A stretch of DNA of 64,000 nucleotides, taken from assembly GCA_026225235.1 (NCBI GenBank), contig JAMFSK010000025.1, positions 1 through 64,000 of the forward strand, written 5' to 3'. The number at the start of each line of letters is the position of its first letter. Position 1 is the first letter of the stretch. Under the pieces are notes generated by a model. That model was given only the letters and a program-made list of their open reading frames with translations. It had not been told where the DNA came from and made no database searches. The stretch comes from Burkholderiales bacterium (GTDB lineage Bacteria > Pseudomonadota > Gammaproteobacteria > Burkholderiales > Burkholderiaceae). This document shows positions 28,645-36,589 of this stretch, piece by piece. The position numbers and the translations under genes are program-made.

Positions 28645-28691
28645 TGCGCACGCGGATTCTTTCACACGTCACGCGAGGGGACCCGCCGGGT

Positions 28692-29702
28692 CTACAGGAA
28701 GTGGTGCCCGATCCACCATGCCACGGCTGCCATTGCGGCCGAGGCGGGAATCGTCAGAATCCACGCCCAGACGATGTTACCCGCCACGCCCCAGCGAACC
28801 GCACTGAGCTTGCGGGTCGCGCCGACGCCGACGATCGCGCCCGTGATCGTGTGCGTGGTCGATACCGGAATCCCAAGCCACGAAGCCGTGAACAGCGTGA
28901 CCGCTCCGCCGAATTCGGCACAGAAGCCCCCGACCGGCTTGAGCTTCGTGATCTTTTGGCCCATGGTCCGCACGATCCGCCAACCGCCGAACAGCGTGCC
29001 CATGCCGATGGCCATATAGCAGCCGCCGATGACCCAGATCGGAGGCGCCTCAGCCGCCGCGGACACGTAGCCCGTGGCGATCAGCAACATCCAGATGATG
29101 CCGATGGTCTTCTGCGCATCGTTACCGCCATGCCCGAGGCTATAAAGCCCGGCCGATACAAGCTGGTAGCGCCTGAAACGCCGGTCGACTTGGCTCGGGG
29201 GCGTTCGGAAGTAGAACCACGAAACGCCGAGCATGAACGCCGAACCCAGCACGAAACCCAGCAAGGGCGAGATGAAGATAAACGAGATCGTCTTGATCAG
29301 GCCATCGACGTTAAGCGATGACGGCCCGGTTTTCGCGAGGGCTGCGCCCACGAGGCCACCGATCAGCGCATGCGAAGAACTCGACGGAATCCCGTAGATC
29401 CAGGTGATCACGTTCCAGCCGATCGCCCCAACCAGCGCGCCGAATACCACGTACTGATCGACAATCGCCGGGTCGATCGTGCCGCGTCCGACCGTTTGCG
29501 CGACCTTCAGATGGAAGATGAAATACGCGATGACGTTGAACACGGCCGCAAACGCGACCGCCTGATGCGGCTTGAGCACCCCCGTGGACACCACGGTCGC
29601 AATCGAGTTCGCCGCATCATGAAAACCGTTCATGAAGTCGAAGATTAGCGCGACGGCGATCAGAAACGCGACGGCCCACAGGCCGATTTGAATCGAAGAC
29701 AT
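28692..29702 (-). CDS. pit: Low-affinity inorganic phosphate transporter, Pit family
   Basis: 336-residue inner-membrane protein with about ten hydrophobic helices. The duplicated Pit signatures are visible: 'FDFMNGFHDAANSIATVVSTGVL' near the N-terminus and 'GGNDAQKTIGII' in the second half, with 'GIPSSSSHALIGGL' and 'GIPVSTTHTITGAIVGVG' as the paired serine/threonine motifs. It takes up metal-phosphate with protons. The gene follows the DUF47 gene by 15 bases, a common pairing in which DUF47 modulates Pit. The 336-residue size fits the short Pit subgroup. Confidence 0.95.
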   Translation of the reverse strand: MSSIQIGLWAVAFLIAVALIFDFMNGFHDAANSIATVVSTGVLKPHQAVAFAAVFNVIAYFIFHLKVAQTVGRGTIDPAIVDQYVVFGALVGAIGWNVITWIYGIPSSSSHALIGGLVGAALAKTGPSSLNVDGLIKTISFIFISPLLGFVLGSAFMLGVSWFYFRTPPSQVDRRFRRYQLVSAGLYSLGHGGNDAQKTIGIIWMLLIATGYVSAAAEAPPIWVIGGCYMAIGMGTLFGGWRIVRTMGQKITKLKPVGGFCAEFGGAVTLFTASWLGIPVSTTHTITGAIVGVGATRKLSAVRWGVAGNIVWAWILTIPASAAMAAVAWWIGHHFL

Positions 29703-29717
29703 TCGTGGGCGCCTTGC

Positions 29718-30344
29718 TTACGCGTTTTCCAGCACGATGCCTTCGATGATGTTCGCCACATCCTCGCATTTGTCGGTCACGCTTTCGAGCAGCTCATACA
29801 CCGCCTTGAGCTTGATCAGCGTCTTGACGTCGTTTTCCTCGCGGAACAGTTTCGACATCGCCGAACGCAGCACACGGTCCGCATCGGACTCGAGCCGGTC
29901 GATTTCCTCGCAGATCTTGAGAATCGCGCCGGCGCGCTTCATGTCGTCGAGCATCGCCACAGCTTGCTCGACGCGTTCGCAGCAGGCCGTGCAGATATGC
30001 GAAAGTTGCGAGGCTTCGACGGGCAGGTGATTGATGTCGTACAGCCAGATGGCGGTCGCCACGTCTTCCATCAGGTCGAGGATGTCGTCCATCGTCGTGA
30101 TGAGTTTGTGGATCTCGTCGCGGTCCAGCGGTGTGATAAAAGTCTTGTGAAGCAGGTCGATGGTTTCGTGCGTGAGCTTGTCGGCACGTTTTTCATTCGA
30201 CTGCACATTCTGTTTGTGCACCTCGGCGTCGTCGAGGTTGTCGATCATCAGTTCGAGCTCGCGGCTGGCCGCGACGCTGCACTTGGCGTGCGCGTTAAAG
30301 ATCTCGAAGAATTTGCCTTCGGTAGGCATGAAACGACCAAACAT
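29718..30344 (-). CDS. DUF47/PhoU-like Pit accessory protein
   Basis: 208-residue all-helical protein of the DUF47 (PhoU_div) family. It is a relative of PhoU found beside Pit transporters and thought to regulate phosphate uptake. Typical segments: 'MFGRFMPTEGKFFEIFNAHA', 'NEKRADKLTHETIDLLHKTFITPLDRDEI' and 'EIDRLESDADRV'. The start was set at 30344, where a GGAGAC Shine-Dalgarno precedes the ATG; the ORF would otherwise extend 24 residues upstream. Co-directional with and close to pit. Confidence 0.92.
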   Translation of the reverse strand: MFGRFMPTEGKFFEIFNAHAKCSVAASRELELMIDNLDDAEVHKQNVQSNEKRADKLTHETIDLLHKTFITPLDRDEIHKLITTMDDILDLMEDVATAIWLYDINHLPVEASQLSHICTACCERVEQAVAMLDDMKRAGAILKICEEIDRLESDADRVLRSAMSKLFREENDVKTLIKLKAVYELLESVTDKCEDVANIIEGIVLENA

Positions 30345-30486
30345 GAGGTCTCCAGCAGGAATAGACAGCGTGGCAACGGCCGTGTAGCCCGATCCGAAAC
30401 GCCCTCTTTCGGGCAAATGGATCGCGGACTTTCACAAAAGTGCCACATTGTAGCCGCACTCGGCGCGAGGAGCGCCGTTTGTAAGC

Positions 30487-31869
30487 CTATTCCGCGCTGA
30501 AGAAAGCGTTCGCACCCGCGAAATTATCGAACTTGGTGTATTGACCGAGGAAGGTCATGCGCACTGTGCCGATCGGGCCGTTACGTTGCTTGCCGATAAT
30601 GATTTCGGCGGTGCCCTTGTCCTGGCTGTCGGGGTTGTAGACCTCGTCCCGATAGATGAACAGGATCACGTCCGCATCCTGCTCGATGGCGCCCGATTCC
30701 CGCAGGTCGGACATCACGGGCCGTTTGTTGGGGCGTTGCTCGAGACTCCGGTTCAACTGCGAGAGCGCGACGACCGGAACGTTGAGTTCCTTGGCCAGGC
30801 TCTTGAGCGAACGCGAGATCTCGGAAATTTCCGTCGCGCGATTTTCGCCCGTCGACGAGCCGCTCATCAACTGAAGATAGTCGATCACGATCAGACCGAG
30901 CTGGCCGCATTGACGCGACAGACGCCGCGCCCGCGAACGCAATTCCATCGGATTCAAGCCGCCCTGCTCGTCGATAAAGATCTGCGCCTCGCTCATCTTC
31001 TGCATGGCGTGGGTCAGCTTTGGCCAGTCCTCGTCGATCAGCTTGCCAGTGCGCAGCCGGTGCGCGTCGAGACGGCCGACCGAGCCCATCATCCGCATTG
31101 CGAGCTGGGTGCCCGGCATTTCCATCGAAAACACCGCAACCGGGAGGCCGTACTCGACGGCCACGTATTCGGCCATGTTCATCGCAAGCGACGTCTTGCC
31201 CATCGAGGGCCGGCCCGCCACGATGATCAGTTCGCCGCCATGCATGCCCGAGGTCATCTTGTCGAGATCGACGAAGCCGGTTGGCGTGCCGGTCACATCG
31301 CTCGGGTTGTCCTGGTGGTAAAGCGTGTCGATACGCTCCACCACCTGCGAGAGCAGCGGCTTGATTTCGAGGAAACCTTGCGTGCCGCGCGAACCCGCTT
31401 CGGCGATCGCAAAAACCTTGGCCTCGGCCTCGTCCAGGATTTGGCGGACTTCCTTGCCCTGCGGATTGAAAGCGTCACCCGAAATCTCGTCGGCAACCGT
31501 CACAAGCTTGCGCAGCACCGCGCGGTCGTGAACGATTTCCGCATAGCGGCGGATGTTCGCCGCACTCGGCGTGTTCTGCGCGAGCGCGTTCAGATAAGCG
31601 AGGCCGCCGACGTCGTCCGACTTGCCCGCCGAGGTCAGCGATTCGAATACCGTGATCACGTCAGCCGGCCGCGTCGCGGAGATCAGACGGCCGATATGCT
31701 GAAAAATGAGGCGGTGGTCGAAGCGGTAGAAATCGCTTTCGTGGATGAAATCGGCGACCCGATCCCATGCGCCGTTATCGAGCAGCAGCCCACCGAGCAC
31801 CGATTGTTCGGCCTCGACCGAATGCGGGGGGACTTTGAGCGAATCGACTTGAGGATCTTTGGCGTTCAT
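30487..31869 (-). CDS. dnaB: Replicative DNA helicase DnaB
   Basis: 460-residue hexameric helicase that unwinds DNA at the fork. The N-terminal collar domain (about 15-115) has 'PPHSVEAEQSVLGGLLLD'. The RecA-like domain has Walker A 'GRPSMGKT' near residue 218, 'LIVIDYLQLM' Walker B and 'ALSQLNRSLE.R' in motif H4. No intein is present. An ideal -10 (TATAAT) sits so close to the ATG that a leaderless transcript is possible. It lies downstream of the rpsF-priB-rpsR-rplI operon after a terminator. Confidence 0.97.
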   Translation of the reverse strand: MNAKDPQVDSLKVPPHSVEAEQSVLGGLLLDNGAWDRVADFIHESDFYRFDHRLIFQHIGRLISATRPADVITVFESLTSAGKSDDVGGLAYLNALAQNTPSAANIRRYAEIVHDRAVLRKLVTVADEISGDAFNPQGKEVRQILDEAEAKVFAIAEAGSRGTQGFLEIKPLLSQVVERIDTLYHQDNPSDVTGTPTGFVDLDKMTSGMHGGELIIVAGRPSMGKTSLAMNMAEYVAVEYGLPVAVFSMEMPGTQLAMRMMGSVGRLDAHRLRTGKLIDEDWPKLTHAMQKMSEAQIFIDEQGGLNPMELRSRARRLSRQCGQLGLIVIDYLQLMSGSSTGENRATEISEISRSLKSLAKELNVPVVALSQLNRSLEQRPNKRPVMSDLRESGAIEQDADVILFIYRDEVYNPDSQDKGTAEIIIGKQRNGPIGTVRMTFLGQYTKFDNFAGANAFFSAE

Positions 31870-31877
31870 AGGGAGGG

Positions 31878-31883
31878 ATTATA
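31878..31883 (-). promoter_or_regulatory. Candidate -10 element of dnaB (TATAAT)
   Basis: A perfect TATAAT on the minus strand ends only eight bases before the dnaB ATG. No Shine-Dalgarno fits between, and no good -35 is seen, so the promoter call is tentative. Confidence 0.45.
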
Positions 31884-31976
31884 TCGGGTATGACCGACCG
31901 TTCCGCTGCGACGATTTGGCATTGTCCCCGTGCAAAACAGAACTGCAAAGGGATGCACTTTATGTGCCGACAGGCG

Positions 31977-32011
31977 AAAAAAAACGGAAACCACAAGGGT
32001 TTCCGTTTTCT
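31977..32011 (-). terminator. Intrinsic terminator after rplI
   Basis: On the minus strand the stem AACGGAAACC / GGTTTCCGTT is followed by eight T. It separates the ribosomal protein operon from dnaB. Confidence 0.9.
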
Positions 32012-32070
32012 GGGCCTTCAGGCAAGCCGGCGCTCAACGCACCTGCCTGCACCTCCGTGCGACAAATCGC

Positions 32071-32523
32071 TTACGCGTGCTCGCCGACCACTGCAACCGT
32101 CACGTCGACGACGACGTCCGTGTGCAGGGCGATCTGGACAGCGTGTTCGCCAACCAGCTTCAGCGGGCCATTCGGCAGACGCACTTGCATCTTTTCGACG
32201 GCGAAACCAGCAGCCTTCAACGCTTCAGCGATGTCGAAGTTTGTGACCGAACCGAACAGACGGCCATCGACGCCGGCCTTCTGGCTGATCGAGATGGTCG
32301 AACCCGACAGCTTTTCGCCTTGCGCTTGCGCGGCGCTGAGCTTGTCAGCGGCTGCCTTCATACGCTCGGCGCGTTCAGCTTCGAACGTGGCGAGGTTTTC
32401 CTTGGTCGCGCGCTTGGCGAGACGTTGCGGAATCAGGAAGTTACGTGCGTAACCGTCCTTCACTTTGGCGACTTCGCCGAGATCGCCAACGTTCGCGACC
32501 TTCTCCAACAAAATGACTTGCAT
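32071..32523 (-). CDS. rplI: 50S ribosomal protein L9
   Basis: 150-residue L9 that binds 23S rRNA near the L1 stalk base. The N-terminal rRNA-binding domain '[32 protein letters not shown]' is canonical. A long connecting helix (about 45-75) and the C-terminal domain ending '[12 protein letters not shown]' follow. Last gene of the rpsF-priB-rpsR-rplI operon, 24 bases after rpsR, with a terminator downstream. Confidence 0.98.
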   Translation of the reverse strand: MQVILLEKVANVGDLGEVAKVKDGYARNFLIPQRLAKRATKENLATFEAERAERMKAAADKLSAAQAQGEKLSGSTISISQKAGVDGRLFGSVTNFDIAEALKAAGFAVEKMQVRLPNGPLKLVGEHAVQIALHTDVVVDVTVAVVGEHA

Positions 32524-32547
32524 TCGAATTCTCCGAAAGGTCGACGC

Positions 32548-32829
32548 TTAGGACTTGTGCAGGTCCGTGTACGGCAGCAGGGCCAGGAAACGGGCGCGCT
32601 TGATGGCGCTGTCCAGTTGGCGCTGATAGTGCGCCTTGGTGCCCGTCAGGCGTGCCGGCGTGATCTTGCCGTTTTCGCCGATGAAGTCCTTCAGCGTTTC
32701 GAGGTCTTTGTAGTCGATCTGGTCGACATTGGCAGCGGTGAAGCGGCAGAACTTCTTACGCTTGAACAGCGGGTTCTGCTGCTGGCGGCGGCGGTCAAAC
32801 TTCTTACCTTTACCAGTGGGACGCGGCAT
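32548..32829 (-). CDS. rpsR: 30S ribosomal protein S18
   Basis: 93-residue S18 that pairs with S6 on the platform of the small subunit. The core '[36 protein letters not shown]' is typical, with a basic N-terminus. The start ATG is two bases after the priB stop. Slightly longer than the Escherichia coli protein (75 residues) at both ends. Confidence 0.97.
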   Translation of the reverse strand: MPRPTGKGKKFDRRRQQQNPLFKRKKFCRFTAANVDQIDYKDLETLKDFIGENGKITPARLTGTKAHYQRQLDSAIKRARFLALLPYTDLHKS

Positions 32830-32831
32830 GA

Positions 32832-33131
32832 TCAGTCCTTTTCAATCTCTAGCAATTCTGTGATGTGAAAAACCAAGCTCTTGGCGTTGCGATGGCGCGG
32901 TGCCAGAAATCCGGCGAAGCGGGCCGACTGGCCGAGTTCGAGATTCGCAATACTGCCGCTGATCTCGCCGGCGGCCATCGCCGCTAACGTCAGTTCAATC
33001 TGGCGCTCACTGCCTGCTTCCTGCGTGCTGCCCCGGTGGGCCAATAGACAATTGACGATCGGCACCCCGGCCGGGGTATAACGCAGGGGCTCGCGCTCGA
33101 CGACTTGTGCGTCCAGTTGGAGCCGGTTCAA
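32832..33131 (-). CDS. priB: Primosomal replication protein N (PriB)
   Basis: 99-residue single-stranded DNA-binding OB-fold protein used in PriA-dependent replication restart. It has '[31 protein letters not shown]' and '[16 protein letters not shown]'. Its place between rpsF and rpsR is the conserved one in beta- and gammaproteobacteria. The ATG is 21 bases after the rpsF stop. The last residues 'LLEIEKD' give a complete OB fold. Confidence 0.94.
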   Translation of the reverse strand: MNRLQLDAQVVEREPLRYTPAGVPIVNCLLAHRGSTQEAGSERQIELTLAAMAAGEISGSIANLELGQSARFAGFLAPRHRNAKSLVFHITELLEIEKD

Positions 33132-33152
33132 CGCCTTCTCTCGGGTCCGGGC

Positions 33153-33527
33153 TTACGCCTGGGCTTCGCTCGGTTGTGCGGCAGCGGCCTTCTTGGCCTC
33201 TTCCCGTGCAACTTCCTTCATCATCGGCGACGGAGCCGTTTCAGCTTTCTTCGTCGAGACGATCAGGTGGCGCAGCACAGCGTCGTTAAACTTGAACGCG
33301 TGTTCGAGTTCGTCCAGAGTCGTCTGGTCGCATTCGATGTTCAGGCAAACGTAGTGGGCCTTGGCGAGCTTGTCGATCATGTAGGCCAACTGGCGGCGAC
33401 CCCAGTCTTCAACACGGTGGATTTGACCGCCGTGGGACGTGATGGTGGTCTTGTAGCGCTCGATCATCGCGCCAACCTGTTCGCTTTGGTCGGGGTGCAC
33501 GATGAATACGATTTCGTAGTGACGCAT
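33153..33527 (-). CDS. rpsF: 30S ribosomal protein S6
   Basis: 124-residue S6. '[25 protein letters not shown]' and '[23 protein letters not shown]' are canonical. An Ala/Glu/Lys-rich tail (about 95-124) follows the globular domain. The ATG at 33527 has an AGGAGAG Shine-Dalgarno; the track ORF extends 31 codons further without support. First gene of its operon. Confidence 0.97.
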   Translation of the reverse strand: MRHYEIVFIVHPDQSEQVGAMIERYKTTITSHGGQIHRVEDWGRRQLAYMIDKLAKAHYVCLNIECDQTTLDELEHAFKFNDAVLRHLIVSTKKAETAPSPMMKEVAREEAKKAAAAQPSEAQA

Positions 33528-33647
33528 GTACTCTCCTTGTGGATATAGCCACCCGAGCGTCGAATTCGGTGTGGCAAGGGGGAAACGCGGGATTCTAGCC
33601 CGATGTGGAGGGCTTGACAAGGACGATCTGGCTTTACCGCCAGGGGA

Positions 33648-34562
33648 TCAGGCCGGTGGCAGGCCGATCGCGGGTCTGGGGGTGAGTTCGGGAGCGGCCG
33701 GCGGCGCGGCGCCCGCCTGGCCATGGTCCCCGGTTTGCGCAACCGATTGCACGGCAAGCGGTTCAGTGAGGGCGCCGGGCCACGCCGCGCGCGGCGGCAA
33801 GGCAGAGGCCGATCCCCCGGCTACCGGCAAGGCGTCGATCGGGGCCCATTCCGGGTCCGGAATCTCGCCGAATACCTGGCGCAGGCGTGCGCCCCAGGTC
33901 GAATGGATCATCTGGAAATACTGATTGTCGTGATCCATCGAGACGAAACGCGTGACCTTCAGCGAATCTTTCTCATACACGAGCAAATCGAGCGGCAGGC
34001 CGACCGACAGGTTCGACCGCAAGGTCGAGTCCATCGATATCAGGGCGCATTTGGCCGCTTCGTCGAGCGGGGTGTCCGGCGTGAGCACCCGGTCGATAAT
34101 CGGCTTGCCGTACTTGGCCTCGCCGATCTGCAGATAGGGATTCACCGACGACGCTTCAATATAGTTGCCGGCTGCGTAGACCTGGAACACGCGCATGCGC
34201 TGCTGGCCGATCTGGCCGCCGATCACGAAGCTGCAATTGAATTCGACGCCGAATTGCTGGAGCGACTCGGCATCGCGCCGATGCACGGCCCGCACCGCAT
34301 CGCCGACCACGCGCGCGGCGTCATGCAGCGTCTCGGCAGTCCACACCGTCGTACCGGGCTCGGTCGGCTCGTTGAGTTCCTGGCAGACCGCCTGAGAAAT
34401 GGCGAGATTGCCGGCTGACATCAGCACCAGCACCCGTTCGCCGGGTTTCTCGAACACCGACATTTTGCGAAACGTGCTGATCTGGTCGACGCCGGCATTG
34501 GTGCGGGTGTCCGACAAAAAGACCAGGCCGTCGTTCACACGCATCGCGACACAGTAAGTCAT
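33648..34562 (-). CDS. Anbu (bacterial proteasome-related) peptidase
   Basis: 304-residue protein of the Anbu/BPH family, a self-assembling relative of proteasome beta subunits. After removal of Met the N-terminal residue is Thr (MTYCVAMRV), the catalytic nucleophile of the family. 'LVFLSDTRTNAGVDQISTFRKM' supplies the conserved Asp and Lys. 'VLVLMSAGNLAISQ' and 'CALISMDSTLRSNLSVG' fit the Ntn-hydrolase fold. Residues about 245-304 are an Ala/Pro-rich tail beyond the usual length of about 240. It is the last gene of the ATP-grasp/alpha-E/transglutaminase cluster, separated by a 149-base spacer with a hairpin. Confidence 0.93.
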   Translation of the reverse strand: MTYCVAMRVNDGLVFLSDTRTNAGVDQISTFRKMSVFEKPGERVLVLMSAGNLAISQAVCQELNEPTEPGTTVWTAETLHDAARVVGDAVRAVHRRDAESLQQFGVEFNCSFVIGGQIGQQRMRVFQVYAAGNYIEASSVNPYLQIGEAKYGKPIIDRVLTPDTPLDEAAKCALISMDSTLRSNLSVGLPLDLLVYEKDSLKVTRFVSMDHDNQYFQMIHSTWGARLRQVFGEIPDPEWAPIDALPVAGGSASALPPRAAWPGALTEPLAVQSVAQTGDHGQAGAAPPAAPELTPRPAIGLPPA

Positions 34563-34683
34563 GTCCTTCGCCTTCTGATTGCTTGACCAAACCCGGCATT
34601 GTAGCCGGGCCGCCCTGTTCTTTATTAAACCGACCTTACGGCGAAAGCAAGGTATGGGTCAACGGGCGCTGAACCCTCCGCCG

Positions 34684-34705
34684 CGCCGTTCATTGTTGAA
34701 CGGCG
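34684..34705. other. Perfect hairpin in the spacer before the Anbu gene
   Basis: Nine-base stem CGCCGTTCA / TGAACGGCG with a TTGT loop, between the transglutaminase stop and the Anbu start. No T-run on either strand. It could be an mRNA processing or stability element that sets the Anbu level. Confidence 0.45.
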
Positions 34706-34711
34706 TGCGCG

Positions 34712-35512
34712 CTATTGAAGGCCATCCGCATTTACCCTCACGGAGACCTGCAGCTTCTCCTCGCGTCCGCCGATACGTGTGCCGCGCACAGGTGCGGCGG
34801 CCTCGTAGTCGCGGCCGACAGCGACCCGGCAATATTTCTCGCTCGCGAAGTCGCTGCGCGTCACGTCGACGCTGACCCAGCCCAGATCATGCAGCCAGAC
34901 ATCGACCCACGCGTGACTCGCCGTCTGCGGCACTTCACCCGGATCGAGATAGCCGCTCACATAACGCGCCGGTACACCTTGGTTCCGGCAGCAGGCGAGC
35001 ATCAGATGCGCATGATCCTGGCATACGCCCTTGCCCGCTTCGAGCGCATCGCCTGCTGAACTGGTGACATCCGTTGCACCGGGTTGATAGGCGACGCGTT
35101 CGCAGATCGCCTCCGCAAGCGCGATCAAGGCCGCCGGTTTGTCGAGTGGCCCCGCCACCACGGCCAGCTCAACGATCGCCGGGTTGACATCGGTGAGCCG
35201 CGTCGCGCACGTGAAATGTTCGAGCGGAATCGCCCCGACGACCTCGCCAAGCTGGCCGTCGTGCAGCGGCACCGTATCGACCTCCCCGCTGACCCGCAGG
35301 CGGATCTCACCGTGGGGCCGGGTCAGCACCAGAGTGTGCAGCGTATTGCCATAGGCATCGACTGCTGCATCGAGCTTGGCCGGCGCATCGATCTGCCATT
35401 GGCGAACGAACTGGGCCGACGCATTGGAGGGCGTCAGCCTCAGCTGCTGAATCGAGTACTGCACCGGGGATTCGTACCGGTACGTCGTGTCGTGATGGAT
35501 CGCCAGGCGCAT
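34712..35512 (-). CDS. Transglutaminase-like cysteine peptidase family protein (Anbu cluster)
   Basis: 266-residue protein with an N-terminal beta-rich domain (1-115, 'HHDTTYRYESPVQYSIQQLRLTP') and a C-terminal transglutaminase core. The triad is visible: C164 in 'GKGVCQDHAHL', H200 in 'ASHAWVDVW' and D216 in 'WVSVDVTRS'. In this family such proteins usually act as peptidases or amide-bond isomerases. It lies 12 bases after the alpha-E gene. Predicted cytoplasmic, with no signal peptide. Partner of the ATP-grasp ligase and Anbu in a conserved cluster. Confidence 0.92.
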   Translation of the reverse strand: MRLAIHHDTTYRYESPVQYSIQQLRLTPSNASAQFVRQWQIDAPAKLDAAVDAYGNTLHTLVLTRPHGEIRLRVSGEVDTVPLHDGQLGEVVGAIPLEHFTCATRLTDVNPAIVELAVVAGPLDKPAALIALAEAICERVAYQPGATDVTSSAGDALEAGKGVCQDHAHLMLACCRNQGVPARYVSGYLDPGEVPQTASHAWVDVWLHDLGWVSVDVTRSDFASEKYCRVAVGRDYEAAAPVRGTRIGGREEKLQVSVRVNADGLQ

Positions 35513-35524
35513 GGCTCGCCTCCG

Positions 35525-36574
35525 TCAATAAACAGGCAGCATCAGGAAGGTCCGCGAGATGGCATTGCCCAACTCGTAGACCCGTGCAAGGAACTGCGTC
35601 AGATAGGCATGCAGGCCTGTTTCAAGAATCTCGTCGATCTCGGCGTAAAGCAGGTCAGAACGCAATTTGCCGGCCGTGCGTTCGCAGGCCCGTGAACCAT
35701 CGGTGCTCAGGAGCGCGAGGTTCCGGCAGACCGCATCCAGCGAGGCGATCAGAGAGCGCGGCATATTCGGGTTCAGCATCAGCAGCTCAATCACGCGTTC
35801 AGGCGTGACGACATCGCGATAGACCTTGCGGTAGATCTCGAGCGCCGACACCGAGCTGAGCACCGATGTCCAGTAATAGAAGTCCTCGAGCTGACCCTCC
35901 TTCGGATCGATCTGGGACTGACTCTGCGACTGGCCACCCTGCGACTGGGACTGCGACTGCGATTGGGATTGCGACTGCAACTGATTCTGGACCGCGGCCT
36001 CGGCGTTTTCAGCGTCGAGAAAACGCACATCCAGAATTCGCGCCGTGTTGTCGGCCCGCTCGAGCACCGTGCCGAGCTGAGTGAAGACGAACGCATCGTC
36101 CTGCAGCGCCGTGCCGAGCGTGACGCCACGCGACAGATGCGAGCGAAACTTGACCCATTCGAACAGCGAATTGGCGTCGTGGGTCAGCTCGCCGGCCTCG
36201 AGTCGTTCGACATAGTCGAGCCACGTGAAGTTGATCGTCTCCCAGGCTTCGGTCGTCAGCACGCCACGGACAGCGCGTGCGTTCTCCCGCGCCGCCTGCA
36301 GGCAGGCATAGATGCTCGACGGGTTGTCGGGCGCGGCAGCCAGGAAGTCGAGCACGTTCTCGCGTGTCGGGCCGCCCTTGTCCGCGTAACGCGCATCGAA
36401 AGCCGGCTCGAGCTCCGAGATCCGCAACACGGCCCGCTGCGCGCGCTCCTCATGCTTGGCGCTCTGCGGCAACAGCAGGGTCTTGAGGTTGATGTCGAGC
36501 ATCCGCGCGGTGTTTTCCGCTCGTTCCATATAGCGCGCCATCCAGAACAGATGGTCGGCGGTGCGGCTTAGCAT
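35525..36574 (-). CDS. Alpha-E domain protein with Gln-Ser repeat
   Basis: 349-residue alpha-helical protein of the alpha-E family ('MLSRTADHLFWMARYMERAENTARMLD'), the usual partner of permuted ATP-grasp ligases. The second half has 'TSVLSSVSALEIYRKVYRDVVTPERVIELLMLNP' and 'GNAISRTFL'. Residues about 197-221 are a run of Gln-Ser pairs encoded by hexanucleotide repeats, placed in a loop between the two helical halves. The usual length without it is about 315-320. The start lies 15 bases after the ATP-grasp stop. Function unknown; perhaps a scaffold or carrier for the ligase. Confidence 0.9.
   Translation of the reverse strand: MLSRTADHLFWMARYMERAENTARMLDINLKTLLLPQSAKHEERAQRAVLRISELEPAFDARYADKGGPTRENVLDFLAAAPDNPSSIYACLQAARENARAVRGVLTTEAWETINFTWLDYVERLEAGELTHDANSLFEWVKFRSHLSRGVTLGTALQDDAFVFTQLGTVLERADNTARILDVRFLDAENAEAAVQNQLQSQSQSQSQSQSQGGQSQSQSQIDPKEGQLEDFYYWTSVLSSVSALEIYRKVYRDVVTPERVIELLMLNPNMPRSLIASLDAVCRNLALLSTDGSRACERTAGKLRSDLLYAEIDEILETGLHAYLTQFLARVYELGNAISRTFLMLPVY
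35912..35986. repeat. Hexanucleotide repeat coding for Gln-Ser
   Basis: Variants of CTGCGA/CTGGGA/TTGGGA repeat in register and encode a (QS)n run in the alpha-E protein. A tract of this kind can change length by slippage without shifting the frame. Confidence 0.8.
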
Positions 36575-36589
36575 GGTGCTCCTTCGTCG

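Noticed and set aside
30541-31893. 450-codon plus-strand ORF opposite dnaB
   Set aside because: Complement-strand shadow of dnaB with Arg/His-rich composition and no start signal.
35912-35986. Repeated hexamers as a CRISPR or tandem-repeat array
   Set aside because: Units are six bases, have no spacers and lie in frame inside a gene.
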